Notes under the pieces: generated by a model
Told to the model about the DNA's origin: nothing
The model's input: the letters and a program-made list of their open reading frames with translations, nothing else
Databases searched by the model: none
Position numbers and translations under genes: made by a program
Assembly: GCA_028278645.1 (NCBI GenBank)
Contig: JANQDZ010000046.1
Coordinates: forward strand, 1 to 54,141
DNA length: 54,141 nt
Direction of reading: 5' to 3'
Origin: Longimicrobiales bacterium
GTDB lineage: Bacteria > Gemmatimonadota > Gemmatimonadetes > Longimicrobiales > Gaopeijiaceae
In this document: positions 43,401-51,031 of the stretch, in pieces
How positions within the stretch are numbered: the stretch's first letter is position 1
Layout of the letters: every line of letters begins with the position of its first letter

Positions 43401-43520
43401 GCCCAGGCAACCCAGAACGAACGCGGGTACCGGGTCCTGGACGCACATATCAACACGCAACCAGCGGTGACCTACCTGAAGAAGGTCACCTTCCACGATG
43501 TCGATTCCGGGGAGCACTAG
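40431..43520 (+). CDS. actB: Alternative complex III, iron-sulfur/molybdopterin-like subunit ActB
   Basis: A 1029-residue fusion. A twin-arginine signal KRRDFLK starts it. The first about 720 residues resemble a molybdopterin oxidoreductase (N-terminal CGECPAGC and a later Cys in TLCSRG), which in ACIII is thought to lack the cofactor. The C-terminal domain has ferredoxin-type motifs CTGCSICVTAC, CQHCGNAPCEPVCP, CVGTRYCANNCP and CSFCVHRI...CQQACP for the 3Fe-4S/4Fe-4S chain. The TAG stop (43518-43520) lies in the CTAG flank of the inserted element that follows it. Confidence 0.94.
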   Translation: MTEGIKRRDFLKVVGAGGAGASMFGCSTERVEKLLPYVVPDEETAPGVATWYTSVCGECPAGCGVWVRTREGRVVKVEGNPDHPISQGTLCSRGYSAIQGLYNPDRLSSPMVRGPDGFSPIGWDEAEDLLARRLGEGNNHLFLAGSLGPSLKELVDNFLSGVGGTRREYDGLSEAPLREATRIAFGRDRIPTYDFGQARLIYSFGADFLETWLSPVSHHRGFAQMAGVDDHGSKGRMVFLAPRLSLTGQNADEWVPLRPGSEAVVALAMANVIVRETGSSDTYYQRLLEGYDPRSAGEVSGVPADHIETMARQFVADAPSLAVGPGLAGHHRNATAANLAVHILNHVAGNVGRTVRLTDVDQGAPNRPFAELASAMEAMPQAGVVMVHGTNPAYSLPAGAGFNEAFAAAGFRVSFASSMDETAELCDLVLPDRHPLEAWGDSNPRPGLYALQQPAMQPVSTFESKQVGDVLLSVSLRMGNDLGAATFFDFLRGEWQGIQAQVAPGDDFDAFWRETLRRGVAGSYVQASESGAQLRSPDAILNFDVPELDGSGEFALIVYPSPRFGDGKHADRPWLQELPDPVSKMAWHSWVEVHPSAAERLGVETGDLVRVQSPHGEVEVPVWAYPGIREDAVALAMGGGHKSFGRYARGMGVNAMDLLPAEVEQPSGALVHLATRVSLVPTGNRRPLATIEGSSSQHNRPIAPAVALSSIAHTESGGQADHAEGGQTDEGHGEGGHGELKEIQAMGGFAPVPTEGKPEDFPLEGSRYGQYDPEANPRWAMTIDLDKCTGCSICVTACQSENNVPWVGEEQVAMGRDMHWIRLERYYETVDASHAGPLDVRFLPMICQHCGNAPCEPVCPVYAAYHTPEGLNAQVYNRCVGTRYCANNCPYKVRVFNWFGFADMAKPGDEPSVAAAEPMNWGYNPDVTVRSSGVMEKCSFCVHRIREVQNQARIEGQRPLEDGEVMPACQQACPAQAITFGDIRDSHSRVAQATQNERGYRVLDAHINTQPAVTYLKKVTFHDVDSGEH

Positions 43521-43866
43521 AAGGGTGTTGAAGAGGTGGAGTGCGGCCGCGCACAGGGGTTTTGCGGATGCCAGACAAGGAAGGGCGACGAATGCGATGC
43601 CGAAGCATCGGGGAGGAGCCATGACGCCGTATGGCGCCGCAACCCCCCTGTGCCCTGCGGGTTACGCCTGCGCTTCGCTTGGCGGTCTCGCGGAAGACCA
43701 CCGCGAACCTTCCAGCGGGCAGGCCGCTCGGCTCGGCGGCGCGGGGCCATCTGCATCGTTGGGGCTCCTTGACGTAGCTCAAGGCTATGCCTGCGGAGCC
43801 CCGCCTTGCACCTGGCCCCGTGGCGCTCGTAACGCGGCTCGCTCCACCTCTTCAACACCCTTCTAG
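43517..43866. mobile_element. MITE-like element between actB and actC
   Basis: About 350 bp bounded by perfect 25-bp inverted repeats (43517-43541 and 43842-43866), each beginning with CTAG then AAGGGTGTTGAAGAGG. The outer CTAG copies can be read as the target site: IS630-type elements prefer CTAG (TA duplicated) and IS5-type elements duplicate YTAR. The inside has further hairpins, such as CGATGC/GCATCG near 43600 and GGGGCTCC/GGAGCCCC near 43765-43800, and no credible transposase. Excision would leave one CTAG, keep the actB stop and bring actC to 33 nt. Confidence 0.75.
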
Positions 43867-43899
43867 CTCCTAGGCAGCTTCGGAGCCGAGAGGCAACGA

Positions 43900-45276
43900 A
43901 TGGCGACTGTTTTGAACGAAAAAGAACGGGGAGCGCTGACCCATCCGGACGTCGAGTCCTTTGGGCAGGTAAACCGGGATATTCTGAAGATCCTTTCCCG
44001 CCCGGGTAAGGGTTGGTGGGCCCTCTTCTCCGTTGCGGTCCTGGGGGTCGGGCTCTTCTTCACCTGTTGGATCTATCAGATCATCACCGGGATCGGTGTC
44101 AGCGGGCTAATGAGTCCGGTGGGGTGGGGAGTCTACATCACCACCTTCGTGTTTTGGGTGGGAATCGCCCACTCCGGGACTCTGATCTCGGCTATCCTCT
44201 TCCTGTTCCGGGCGCCCTGGCGTCAATCCATCTACCGGGCCGCCGAGGCCATGACCGTGTTCGCCGTGATGACGGCGGGACTTTTCCCTCTCATCCACCT
44301 AGGGCGGGTTTGGCACGGCTACTGGCTCATTCCCTATCCGAACTCCCGGTTCCTCTGGCCCAACTTCCGGTCGCCTCTGCTGTGGGACGTCTTCGCGGTG
44401 ACGACCTACTTCACCGTGTCGGCGGTGTTCTTCTACCTGGGAACCATCCCTGACGTAGCCGCAGCACGGGATCAAGCGAAGGGACTCAGGAAGAAGCTCT
44501 ACCAGGTCGTGGCCATGGGGTGGAGGGGTACGGACCGGGAATGGCACCACTTCGGGAAGGCGTACATATTCCTGGCCGCCTTCGCCACTCCGCTGGTTCT
44601 CTCCGTGCACTCGGTGGTGTCCTGGGACTTCGCCATGTCCATCGTTCCCGGATGGCACGCCACCATCTTCGCCCCTTACTTCGTGGCCGGCGCCATCTTC
44701 TCCGGTGTGGCCATGGTCATCACCCTCACGGTTCCACTGAGGAAGATCTTCGGTCTGGAAGCTTACCTGACGGTCAAACACTTCGACGCCATGGCGAAGC
44801 TGATCCTCCTCACCTCGCTCATTGTCTTATATGCCTACATGAGCGAGTTCTTCATGGCGTGGTACAGCGGGGAGGAGATCGAGCGGGCGAGTTTCTGGAA
44901 TCGTCTCTTCGGCAACTACTGGTGGGCTACCTGGACCATGTTGGTGTGTAATGGGCTGATCCCCATCATGCTTTGGTTCAAACGGGTGAGGCACTCCATC
45001 CCGGCTCTTTTCGTGATCTCGCTGTTCATCAACATCGGTATGTGGTTCGAGAGGTACGTAATCATCGTGACCTCCCTTTCCCACGAGTACGAACCGTTCG
45101 CATGGGGGCTGTACAGGCCCTCTTTGGTCGAGATGGGAATCATGGTGGGGAGCTTCGGATGGTTCTTCTTCTGGTTCCTGCTCTTTACGCGGATCCTCCC
45201 GCCTGTGGCAATCGCGGAATTGAAGGAGGTGCTTCCGCCACCCCTGAGAGGCTCCAGGAAGGAGGGGGCGGCCTGA
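43900..45276 (+). CDS. actC: Alternative complex III, membrane subunit ActC (NrfD-like)
   Basis: A 458-residue integral membrane protein of the NrfD/PsrC family with about ten helices, forming the quinol-oxidising part of ACIII together with ActF. Helix blocks such as FYLGTIPDVAAARDQ and MSIVPGWHATIFAPYFVAGAI are typical of ActC. A GAGAGG site lies ahead of the ATG. Its TGA overlaps the actD start as TGATG. Confidence 0.94.
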   Translation: MATVLNEKERGALTHPDVESFGQVNRDILKILSRPGKGWWALFSVAVLGVGLFFTCWIYQIITGIGVSGLMSPVGWGVYITTFVFWVGIAHSGTLISAILFLFRAPWRQSIYRAAEAMTVFAVMTAGLFPLIHLGRVWHGYWLIPYPNSRFLWPNFRSPLLWDVFAVTTYFTVSAVFFYLGTIPDVAAARDQAKGLRKKLYQVVAMGWRGTDREWHHFGKAYIFLAAFATPLVLSVHSVVSWDFAMSIVPGWHATIFAPYFVAGAIFSGVAMVITLTVPLRKIFGLEAYLTVKHFDAMAKLILLTSLIVLYAYMSEFFMAWYSGEEIERASFWNRLFGNYWWATWTMLVCNGLIPIMLWFKRVRHSIPALFVISLFINIGMWFERYVIIVTSLSHEYEPFAWGLYRPSLVEMGIMVGSFGWFFFWFLLFTRILPPVAIAELKEVLPPPLRGSRKEGAA

Positions 45277-45812
45277 TGAGTGCATCCAAGCAGGGAATCC
45301 TGGCTTCCTTCGACTACCTGGATTCGGCCGTCGACGCCATCAAAGCCCTCCGGGAGGCAGGGTTCAAACGGAAGTCCATCCAGGCGTATGCACCGGTCCC
45401 GGAGCACGATCTGGAACATGCCATGGGATACGGTCAGAGCCCGGTCCGGGTGTTTGCCTTGGTTGGGGCACTCACAGGAACGGCCACTGGGTTCGCGCTG
45501 TCCATTTTCACCTCCATGGATTGGCCCCTGGTGGTCGGTGGGAAGCCCATCGTGTCCATTCCGGCGTTCGTCATCATCGCCTTCGAGTTGACGATCCTGT
45601 TTGGGGCTCTTTCCACCGTGATCGGCCTGTTCATCAACACCCGACTTCCACACCTGAAGCCACTGGTGGTTTACGACCCCGAATTCAGCTCGGGCCGATT
45701 CGGCGTTTATGTGTCCGCTTCCGAGGAGAAGGTGGGGGAAGCCCGAAAGATCCTGGCCGACAGAGAACCGGCGGAAATGCGGGAAGATCCGGAGGGGGTG
45801 GCCAATGTCTAG
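45276..45812 (+). CDS. actD: Alternative complex III subunit ActD (DUF3341)
   Basis: A 178-residue membrane protein with a cytoplasmic N-terminal domain (FDYLDSAVDAIKALREAGF, a ferredoxin-like fold), two membrane helices (near residues 62-84 and 95-122), and a short C-terminal part. This is the DUF3341 architecture of ActD. Overlaps actC by 1 nt and actE by 8 nt. Confidence 0.92.
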   Translation: MSASKQGILASFDYLDSAVDAIKALREAGFKRKSIQAYAPVPEHDLEHAMGYGQSPVRVFALVGALTGTATGFALSIFTSMDWPLVVGGKPIVSIPAFVIIAFELTILFGALSTVIGLFINTRLPHLKPLVVYDPEFSSGRFGVYVSASEEKVGEARKILADREPAEMREDPEGVANV

Positions 45813-46434
45813 GCGCGTAAAGACGCTTTTGGCCCGGCTTGGCCTGGTGAGCCTACTTCTGGTTTCCTCGGGCTGCACCCCTCTGGATGACTTTTTGGCC
45901 GGTGTTTTCGGAAGAAGTATGAGGGACCAGTCTTCTTTCGATCCCTACGAGGACCCTCTGAAAGCCCCGGAAGGCTCCGTGCCCTTCGCATCGGGGAACC
46001 TCCCGGCCCGGGTCGGAGAGGTGAATGTGGGGCAGGCCGAGGGTTTGGAGGATGTCCCACCGCCGTTTACGGCGCTGGACGTGCTCAATGAAGTGGATGT
46101 GGTGGTTAGTCTCGAAAACCCGGTTCCGGCCACTACTGAATCCCTGGATCGCGGTCAGGAGCTGTTTCTGCGCTTCTGCGCGCCCTGCCATGGTCCCAAC
46201 GGTGATGGGAGCTCGGGATACATGGCGGCGGTGTTTCCCCCCTATCCCCTCATCGCCGACCGGGTAGTGGCCTTTTCCGACGGGTACCTCTACGGGATGG
46301 TCCGGGTGGGGAGAGGGCTGATGCCCGGGTACGGCCACCGGATAAGCCATTTTGACCGGTGGCATGTGGTGAACTACCTACGGGTGCTTCAGGGAGTGGC
46401 GTCTCCGCCGGCAACGGAAGGAGGGGGGGAGTAG
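45805..46434 (+). CDS. actE: Alternative complex III, monoheme cytochrome c lipoprotein ActE
   Basis: A 209-residue lipoprotein. The signal ends with a lipobox SSGC, and one heme site CAPCHG is present, with a distal Met likely in GRGLMPGYGH. ActE receives electrons from ActA and donates to the oxidase. The ATG at 45805 overlaps actD by 8 nt. Confidence 0.93.
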   Translation: MSRRVKTLLARLGLVSLLLVSSGCTPLDDFLAGVFGRSMRDQSSFDPYEDPLKAPEGSVPFASGNLPARVGEVNVGQAEGLEDVPPPFTALDVLNEVDVVVSLENPVPATTESLDRGQELFLRFCAPCHGPNGDGSSGYMAAVFPPYPLIADRVVAFSDGYLYGMVRVGRGLMPGYGHRISHFDRWHVVNYLRVLQGVASPPATEGGGE

Positions 46435-46436
46435 AG

Positions 46437-47747
46437 ATGGCTCAGATCCATATTCCCAAAGAGATCCCTGTCCGCTACCTGCCCCGATCCAGGAGCGCGA
46501 CTGCGTTCTTTCTGGTCTTGATTCTGATCGGGGGAGCAGCCTTCGCTGGAACCTGGATGCGTGACCCAGACCAGGCCTGGCGGGCTTATGTGGTGAACTG
46601 GCTCTTCTTCACGTCGGTCGCTTGTGGAGCCCTGGTTCTGGTGGCGGCAACGACCATCGTGAAGGCCCGGTGGAACTGGTCGGTCCGGCGGATCGGGTTG
46701 GCCTTCTCGGCGTTTCTGCCGTTCTCCTTCATTCTCCTCCTTCCCATGCTGGGCCTCGGGGAAGACTATTTCCCCTGGATCGAGGCCATGGCCCACGATC
46801 CCATCGTTCAGAAAAAAGCCGCCTACCTGAACATGCCCTTCCTCATCACCAGGAATCTGGTGGGATTGGCACTGCTCTTCGGGGGGTTCCTTTACATGGC
46901 TTATCTGTACGTCCGGCCCGACCTCGGGTTGGTGAAGGACGGCGGGGGCTCGGGGGGGGACCCGGGGCGTGGGAAATGGGTGGAAAGGTTCACCCAGGGG
47001 TGGCAAGGCCAGGAACAGGAGGAAGTGCGAAGCTATCGGACTCTCAAAACGATGGCTCCGGTGTTGGTCCTCCTTTATGCGGTGGTCATGAGCGTGGTGT
47101 CGTTCGACTGGGCAATGTCTCTCGAGCCCCACTGGTTCTCGACGATCTTCGGTGCCTGGTTTTTCATGGGGGCTCTGTGGGGTGGGGTTGCCGCAACGGC
47201 CTGGACCACCGTGTACGCCAAAGGGAAAGATCCGGACCTCAACAAGCTCATGGGGGTGCAGCAGCTCCACGACCTGGGGAAGCTCGCCTTCGCCTTCACC
47301 GTTTTTTGGGCCTACCTGTTCTTCTCCCAGTACCTCGTAATCTGGTACGGGAAGCTCCCCTGGGAGCAGGCTTGGATAATCCACCGGGCCGAGGCCCCGT
47401 GGAGCTATCTGACAGTTCTGGCCATCCTCCTCTGCTTTGTGGTTCCCTTTGCGGGCCTCCTCGGCCGGCGGGCGAAGATGACGCCGTGGACCCTCAGGCT
47501 TTTTGCCACGGTGATCCTGGTTGGCCTATGGCTGGAGAGGTACCTCATGGTGGTGCCGTCCATCCACGACGGTCACCCCACCATCACGTGGATGGAGCCT
47601 GCCATCGGACTCCTCTTCCTTGGGCTGTTCCTGGGAAGCGTGAGGTGGTTCATGAGCACGTTCCCCACGGTGCAGATTTGGCAGCCCATGGGTGAGCCCG
47701 AATCGCTGGAGGCTGAGATTCGAGACGCGGAGGGCGCGCCCGTGTGA
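46437..47747 (+). CDS. actF: Alternative complex III, membrane subunit ActF (NrfD-like)
   Basis: A 436-residue homologue of ActC with about ten helices, second quinone-module subunit of ACIII. Segments MSVVSFDWAMSLEPHWFSTIFGAWFF and LHDLGKLAFAFTVFWAYLFFSQYLVIWYG are family-typical. A GGAGGGGGGA site precedes the ATG, 3 nt after the actE stop. Last gene of the operon; no cytochrome oxidase genes follow. Confidence 0.94.
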   Translation: MAQIHIPKEIPVRYLPRSRSATAFFLVLILIGGAAFAGTWMRDPDQAWRAYVVNWLFFTSVACGALVLVAATTIVKARWNWSVRRIGLAFSAFLPFSFILLLPMLGLGEDYFPWIEAMAHDPIVQKKAAYLNMPFLITRNLVGLALLFGGFLYMAYLYVRPDLGLVKDGGGSGGDPGRGKWVERFTQGWQGQEQEEVRSYRTLKTMAPVLVLLYAVVMSVVSFDWAMSLEPHWFSTIFGAWFFMGALWGGVAATAWTTVYAKGKDPDLNKLMGVQQLHDLGKLAFAFTVFWAYLFFSQYLVIWYGKLPWEQAWIIHRAEAPWSYLTVLAILLCFVVPFAGLLGRRAKMTPWTLRLFATVILVGLWLERYLMVVPSIHDGHPTITWMEPAIGLLFLGLFLGSVRWFMSTFPTVQIWQPMGEPESLEAEIRDAEGAPV

Positions 47748-47789
47748 AGGGAGAAACCGCGGGAATCAGCTAGGTCTCACTGATTCAAA

Positions 47790-47812
47790 GGGGCCGCCGG
47801 TGAGGCGGCCCC
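47790..47812. terminator. Rho-independent terminator after actF, bidirectional
   Basis: GGGGCCGCC and GGCGGCCCC form a perfect 9-bp stem with a GGTGA loop, followed by TTCTGT on the plus strand and preceded by an AAAG stretch that serves the minus strand. It separates the converging act operon and the phosphatase gene. Confidence 0.85.
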
Positions 47813-47821
47813 TTCTGTATG

Positions 47822-48604
47822 TCACTGGCCGTTGAGGAGCTCCAGGATCCGGTCGTGAAGAAGGCCGTTGGTTGAAATGCCGGAGCCCCCGTCTACGCGG
47901 GCCTTCCCTTCCAGGTCGGTGAAGCGCCCCCCGGCCTCTTCCAGGATGGGAACGAAGGGCGCGGCGTCCCAGGGATGGAGGATGGGATCGATCATGATTT
48001 CCGCCCTGCCTGTGGCTACGAGGGAGTGCCCGTAGCAATCTCCCCAGGTACGAGCCAGCGAACACTCCCTGACCAGCGTTTCCCATCCTCGGGCTACCGG
48101 ACCCTCCAATAGCTCTATCGGATCGGTTGTGAGGGCAGCGGCGTCCGAGAGCCTCTGGACCCGTGAAACCCGCGTGGGCCGACCGTTCCACAGACAGCCA
48201 TGACCCAGGGCTGCCCCGACGGTGTCCCGAAGGGCCGGGAAGTGGGCCACCCCTACCGAAGGGGCTCCTTCAACTTCGACCCCGATGAGAACTCCGTAGA
48301 TCGGAATGCCCCTGACAAAAGAGCGGGTGCCGTCGATGGGATCCACGATCCACCGCACGGCGGCCCCCGGATTGGCTTCTCCGAACTCCTCTCCCAGGAT
48401 CCCGTGGTGGGGGTATTCCCGGCCGATTCTCTCCCTGAGTAGCGTTTCCGCTGCCCGGTCGGTCACGGTAACGGGGGTGCCGTCGCCCTTCGTGTCCGAA
48501 TCCAGGACAGCTCCGAAGTGCTGGAGGGTGACAGCCCCGGCCTCCTGAGCCCAATCGAGAGCGTTCTGAAGGAGTTCACCCAGCTCCCTGGTCCCAGCTT
48601 GCAT
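47822..48604 (-). CDS. Inositol monophosphatase family phosphatase (HisN-like)
   Basis: A 260-residue Mg-dependent, lithium-sensitive-type phosphatase. Metal motifs: GEEFGE, VDPIDGTRSF and the C-terminal PWDAAPFVPILEEAGG. The DGTRSF form is typical of HisN-type histidinol-phosphate phosphatases, so histidine synthesis is a real option besides inositol phosphate. I use ATG 48604; longer in-frame starts upstream are not supported by the family. Converges with the act operon. Confidence 0.9.
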   Translation of the reverse strand: MQAGTRELGELLQNALDWAQEAGAVTLQHFGAVLDSDTKGDGTPVTVTDRAAETLLRERIGREYPHHGILGEEFGEANPGAAVRWIVDPIDGTRSFVRGIPIYGVLIGVEVEGAPSVGVAHFPALRDTVGAALGHGCLWNGRPTRVSRVQRLSDAAALTTDPIELLEGPVARGWETLVRECSLARTWGDCYGHSLVATGRAEIMIDPILHPWDAAPFVPILEEAGGRFTDLEGKARVDGGSGISTNGLLHDRILELLNGQ

Positions 48605-48632
48605 TGGCTTGTTCCGGATTATGTTGGGAGGA

Positions 48633-50138
48633 TCAGCGGCCCTGTTTGTCTTTGCCCCGAGCTTGTTTGGCCCGATATAGGTCCCGGTCGGCCTCCTCCA
48701 CAAGGTCTTCGACCTCGAACATCTTCACGGGATCAAACTCGGCGATCCCGTAACTGATGGTCACGCCGTACTTCGAAAGCTCAGGATGGGCGGCTACCCG
48801 GCGCTCGACACGCTTTGCTTGGCTCTCGGCGCCGTTTCGGGGGATGTCGGTAAGGACAGTAACGAACTCGTCTCCTCCGTAACGGGCAGCCAAGTTCATG
48901 GCCCGGGTTTCGCTCAAAAGGATCCGACCGAAGTGCCGAAGAATCTGGTCGCCTACGACGTGGCCCAAACGGTCGTTGTGCTTCTTGAAGTCGTTCAGGT
49001 CGTAGAGGCAGACACAGACATTCCGACCACGCCTGGCCGCGGCCACTTCCCTCCGGAGGTGCATGTCCAGATGGCGTCGGTTCGGAAGATCGGTGAGGGG
49101 ATCGGTGAGTGAGAGGTTCCGGATGCTCTCGTGGAGTCGGGCATTCGAGAGAGCAACGCTGGTCTGGTTGGCCAAGCGCTGAAGGATCTCCACCTCCTCG
49201 GTGAGGATTGCTCCCTTCTGGACCTTGCTCGCGGACAAAGCCCCCGCCACTTCGTCCTCCAGGATCAGAGGTACCAGGAGCAGCGATCCTGCACGGGTTT
49301 CGCTGGCTAGGTCGGGCGGAATGAGCTGGGACTTGGAGAGGTCCTCGATAATCAGAGGCCGGCGGTCTCGGACAACGGCTTGGTGCAGGCCGTCGCTCAA
49401 ACTCCAGAGGGTGCCTTCCTGGAGGCGGATCTTCCCGAGGGAGGAAGCGACCTTGGCCTGGCCTCCCTCCAGGAGCCAAACCGTGGACGCGTCTGCTTGA
49501 AGAAGCTCCAACACAGCATCGTTGACGGTACGGAGGACCTCCTTGGCGTCCAACGAGCTGGCCACTGCCCGCCCGATCTCCTCGATGCGCTCGGCCTCCC
49601 TTCGCCGGGAGTCCAACTCGGTGACGTGCCGGGAGTTGTTGATGGCAACCACCGCAAGATCCGCGATGGCCTGGAAGAGCTCCAGGTCGTCCTCGGTGTA
49701 GGCGTGAGGCTGGTAGCTCTGGGCCGAAAGTGTCCCCATGGCTGCCCCTTCGTACAGGAGCGGCACCGAGAGGGCAGATCGGGTGAGCTCGGTCCCCTCC
49801 TCGCCCAAAACCATCAAAGACTGGTTTTCGGCTCGGTCGGAGACCATCGAGCTCTTTCCGAGCCGGAGCACGTCGCTTTCGGACCCCTTGTACGTGATCT
49901 CCACATTCCGTTCGACGCCCTGGTCCGCATAAAAGACGACGGTGGCCATGTCGGATTCGGAGTCGTAGAGAGCCACGTAGAACCCGGTGGTCTCGAGAAC
50001 CCTGCTCGTTTCAGTGTAAATCGCCTGATAGAGCTCGGCCGGGCTGAGGGTACGGGCGAGTTTGTGCCCGATATCCAGAAGCACGCGGTAGCGCTCAGCT
50101 AGTCCTGTGCTGGCGATCACGGGTTCTGGAGGGGACAT
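48633..50138 (-). CDS. Diguanylate cyclase with two GAF domains
   Basis: A 501-residue soluble protein: GAF 1 (about 20-170), GAF 2 (about 190-335), and a GGDEF domain (about 350-495) with intact RYGGDEF and DLNDFKKHND, so it should make cyclic di-GMP. The inhibitory RxxD site that normally lies just before GGDEF reads RAMN here, so product feedback inhibition is probably lost. No membrane segment. The GAF domains may sense a small ligand or redox signal. Confidence 0.94.
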   Translation of the reverse strand: MSPPEPVIASTGLAERYRVLLDIGHKLARTLSPAELYQAIYTETSRVLETTGFYVALYDSESDMATVVFYADQGVERNVEITYKGSESDVLRLGKSSMVSDRAENQSLMVLGEEGTELTRSALSVPLLYEGAAMGTLSAQSYQPHAYTEDDLELFQAIADLAVVAINNSRHVTELDSRRREAERIEEIGRAVASSLDAKEVLRTVNDAVLELLQADASTVWLLEGGQAKVASSLGKIRLQEGTLWSLSDGLHQAVVRDRRPLIIEDLSKSQLIPPDLASETRAGSLLLVPLILEDEVAGALSASKVQKGAILTEEVEILQRLANQTSVALSNARLHESIRNLSLTDPLTDLPNRRHLDMHLRREVAAARRGRNVCVCLYDLNDFKKHNDRLGHVVGDQILRHFGRILLSETRAMNLAARYGGDEFVTVLTDIPRNGAESQAKRVERRVAAHPELSKYGVTISYGIAEFDPVKMFEVEDLVEEADRDLYRAKQARGKDKQGR

Positions 50139-50533
50139 AGGGGGCCGTTGATCGGGTTCCGGTCGAGTTTCGACTTCGAACTAAAAAGTTAAGCCCTGTT
50201 TCAGGCTGTAAACAACAGTTTCCTGTTTCCGACGCGGCTTGGTGTTTGTCCGGCCTTCTCCCGCTGCCCCTCCGGGGGCGCTCGCCTTTCCGGTCAGGAT
50301 TCCGTCGGAGTCTCGCTAAGCCGACGCGGTCCCGCGAGTACGTCCTCATCCTCCTTACGTCCGCGCTGGCCCGCGTCGGATGCCCCGGAGGGGCAGGGCC
50401 CAACCTAGCAGCCTTTGCGCATAAGAGCACCCCTAGGCGGCACCGGAAAGCGGACCTCACCAGGTCGCGGGAATCCCCTCGAGGAACCGACCTGACCCTG
50501 AACTCTCGCGGCCAGAATGGTGAAAGGTATCGG
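50139..50533. other. 395-bp non-coding gap holding a palindromic element
   Basis: Apart from the structured element at 50264-50396 no gene is visible. The first 125 bp form the upstream region of the cyclase gene (minus strand) and the last 135 bp lie downstream of the toxin gene. Confidence 0.6.
50264..50396. repeat. Left copy of a palindromic element flanking the toxin-antitoxin operon
   Basis: A 133-bp unit with perfect 14-bp terminal inverted repeats (CTGCCCCTCCGGGG at 50264-50277, complement at 50383-50396). Its reverse complement aligns with 51786-51922 over about 137 bp at roughly 88% identity by eye, including a long exact core GGCATCCGACGCGGGCCAGC. See the right copy. Confidence 0.75.
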
Positions 50534-51031
50534 TTAAGGCCGTTTCCTTCCCAACCAATCCTGGTGCGACAGCCAAAGCTGGACGCGCCCAGGGGCTCCA
50601 GCGAAAAAAAGATCCTCTCGCGCTCTGTAGATCCGGGCAATGAAAGGTGGGCGGTGGGTTCCAAGGAACCGCAGGAGTTTTGGGATGGTCTGAATGAGAT
50701 TCTGCGCGAGCACGGGGTGGGAGTGCTTACCGATCAGCAAAAACAAAGGGACCCTGGCCCGCATGACCATGTCCCTTTCCTCAGAGTTGTACCTGATCTG
50801 CTTGTTGTGGGATAAGGCCACCCACCCCTTCCTCCCAACCTCCTCTAGCCATTCGACATCGGGGGTTAGCGGACCGAAATGATCGTCGTGGCGCTCGACG
50901 GTGAGCCCCCGCTCCCGCAAAGTCTCAGGAAGGAGGTGTCCGAGGTCCCGGTCGGTAAAGAAGACTGGGTTAGGCAGCGGCTTCGAAGAGGATGGCTTCT
51001 TCGAGCTCGGCTTGGGTGATCCGGTAGTCAC
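50534..51031 (-). CDS. PIN-like (DUF5615-type) toxin
   Basis: A 165-residue protein with a PIN-like RNase fold: FFTDRDLGHLLPETLRERG at the start, then WLEEVGRKGWVALSHNKQI with acidic and His residues in the expected catalytic places, and a basic C-terminus. Such proteins pair with DUF433 antitoxins. Its GTG start at 51031 overlaps the antitoxin by 62 bp; no other normal start lies closer to the domain, which leaves the N-terminus uncertain and suggests coupled translation. Probable RNase activity is inferred from the family. Confidence 0.75.
   Translation of the reverse strand: MTTGSPKPSSKKPSSSKPLPNPVFFTDRDLGHLLPETLRERGLTVERHDDHFGPLTPDVEWLEEVGRKGWVALSHNKQIRYNSEERDMVMRARVPLFLLIGKHSHPVLAQNLIQTIPKLLRFLGTHRPPFIARIYRAREDLFFAGAPGRVQLWLSHQDWLGRKRP

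Noticed and set aside
43517-43858. A 113-codon frame on the minus strand within the MITE-like element, as well as several plus-strand frames there
   Set aside because: The frames run through the inverted repeat ends and have Arg/Pro-rich composition in several frames at once, as expected for structured GC-rich DNA; no ribosome site or family pattern.
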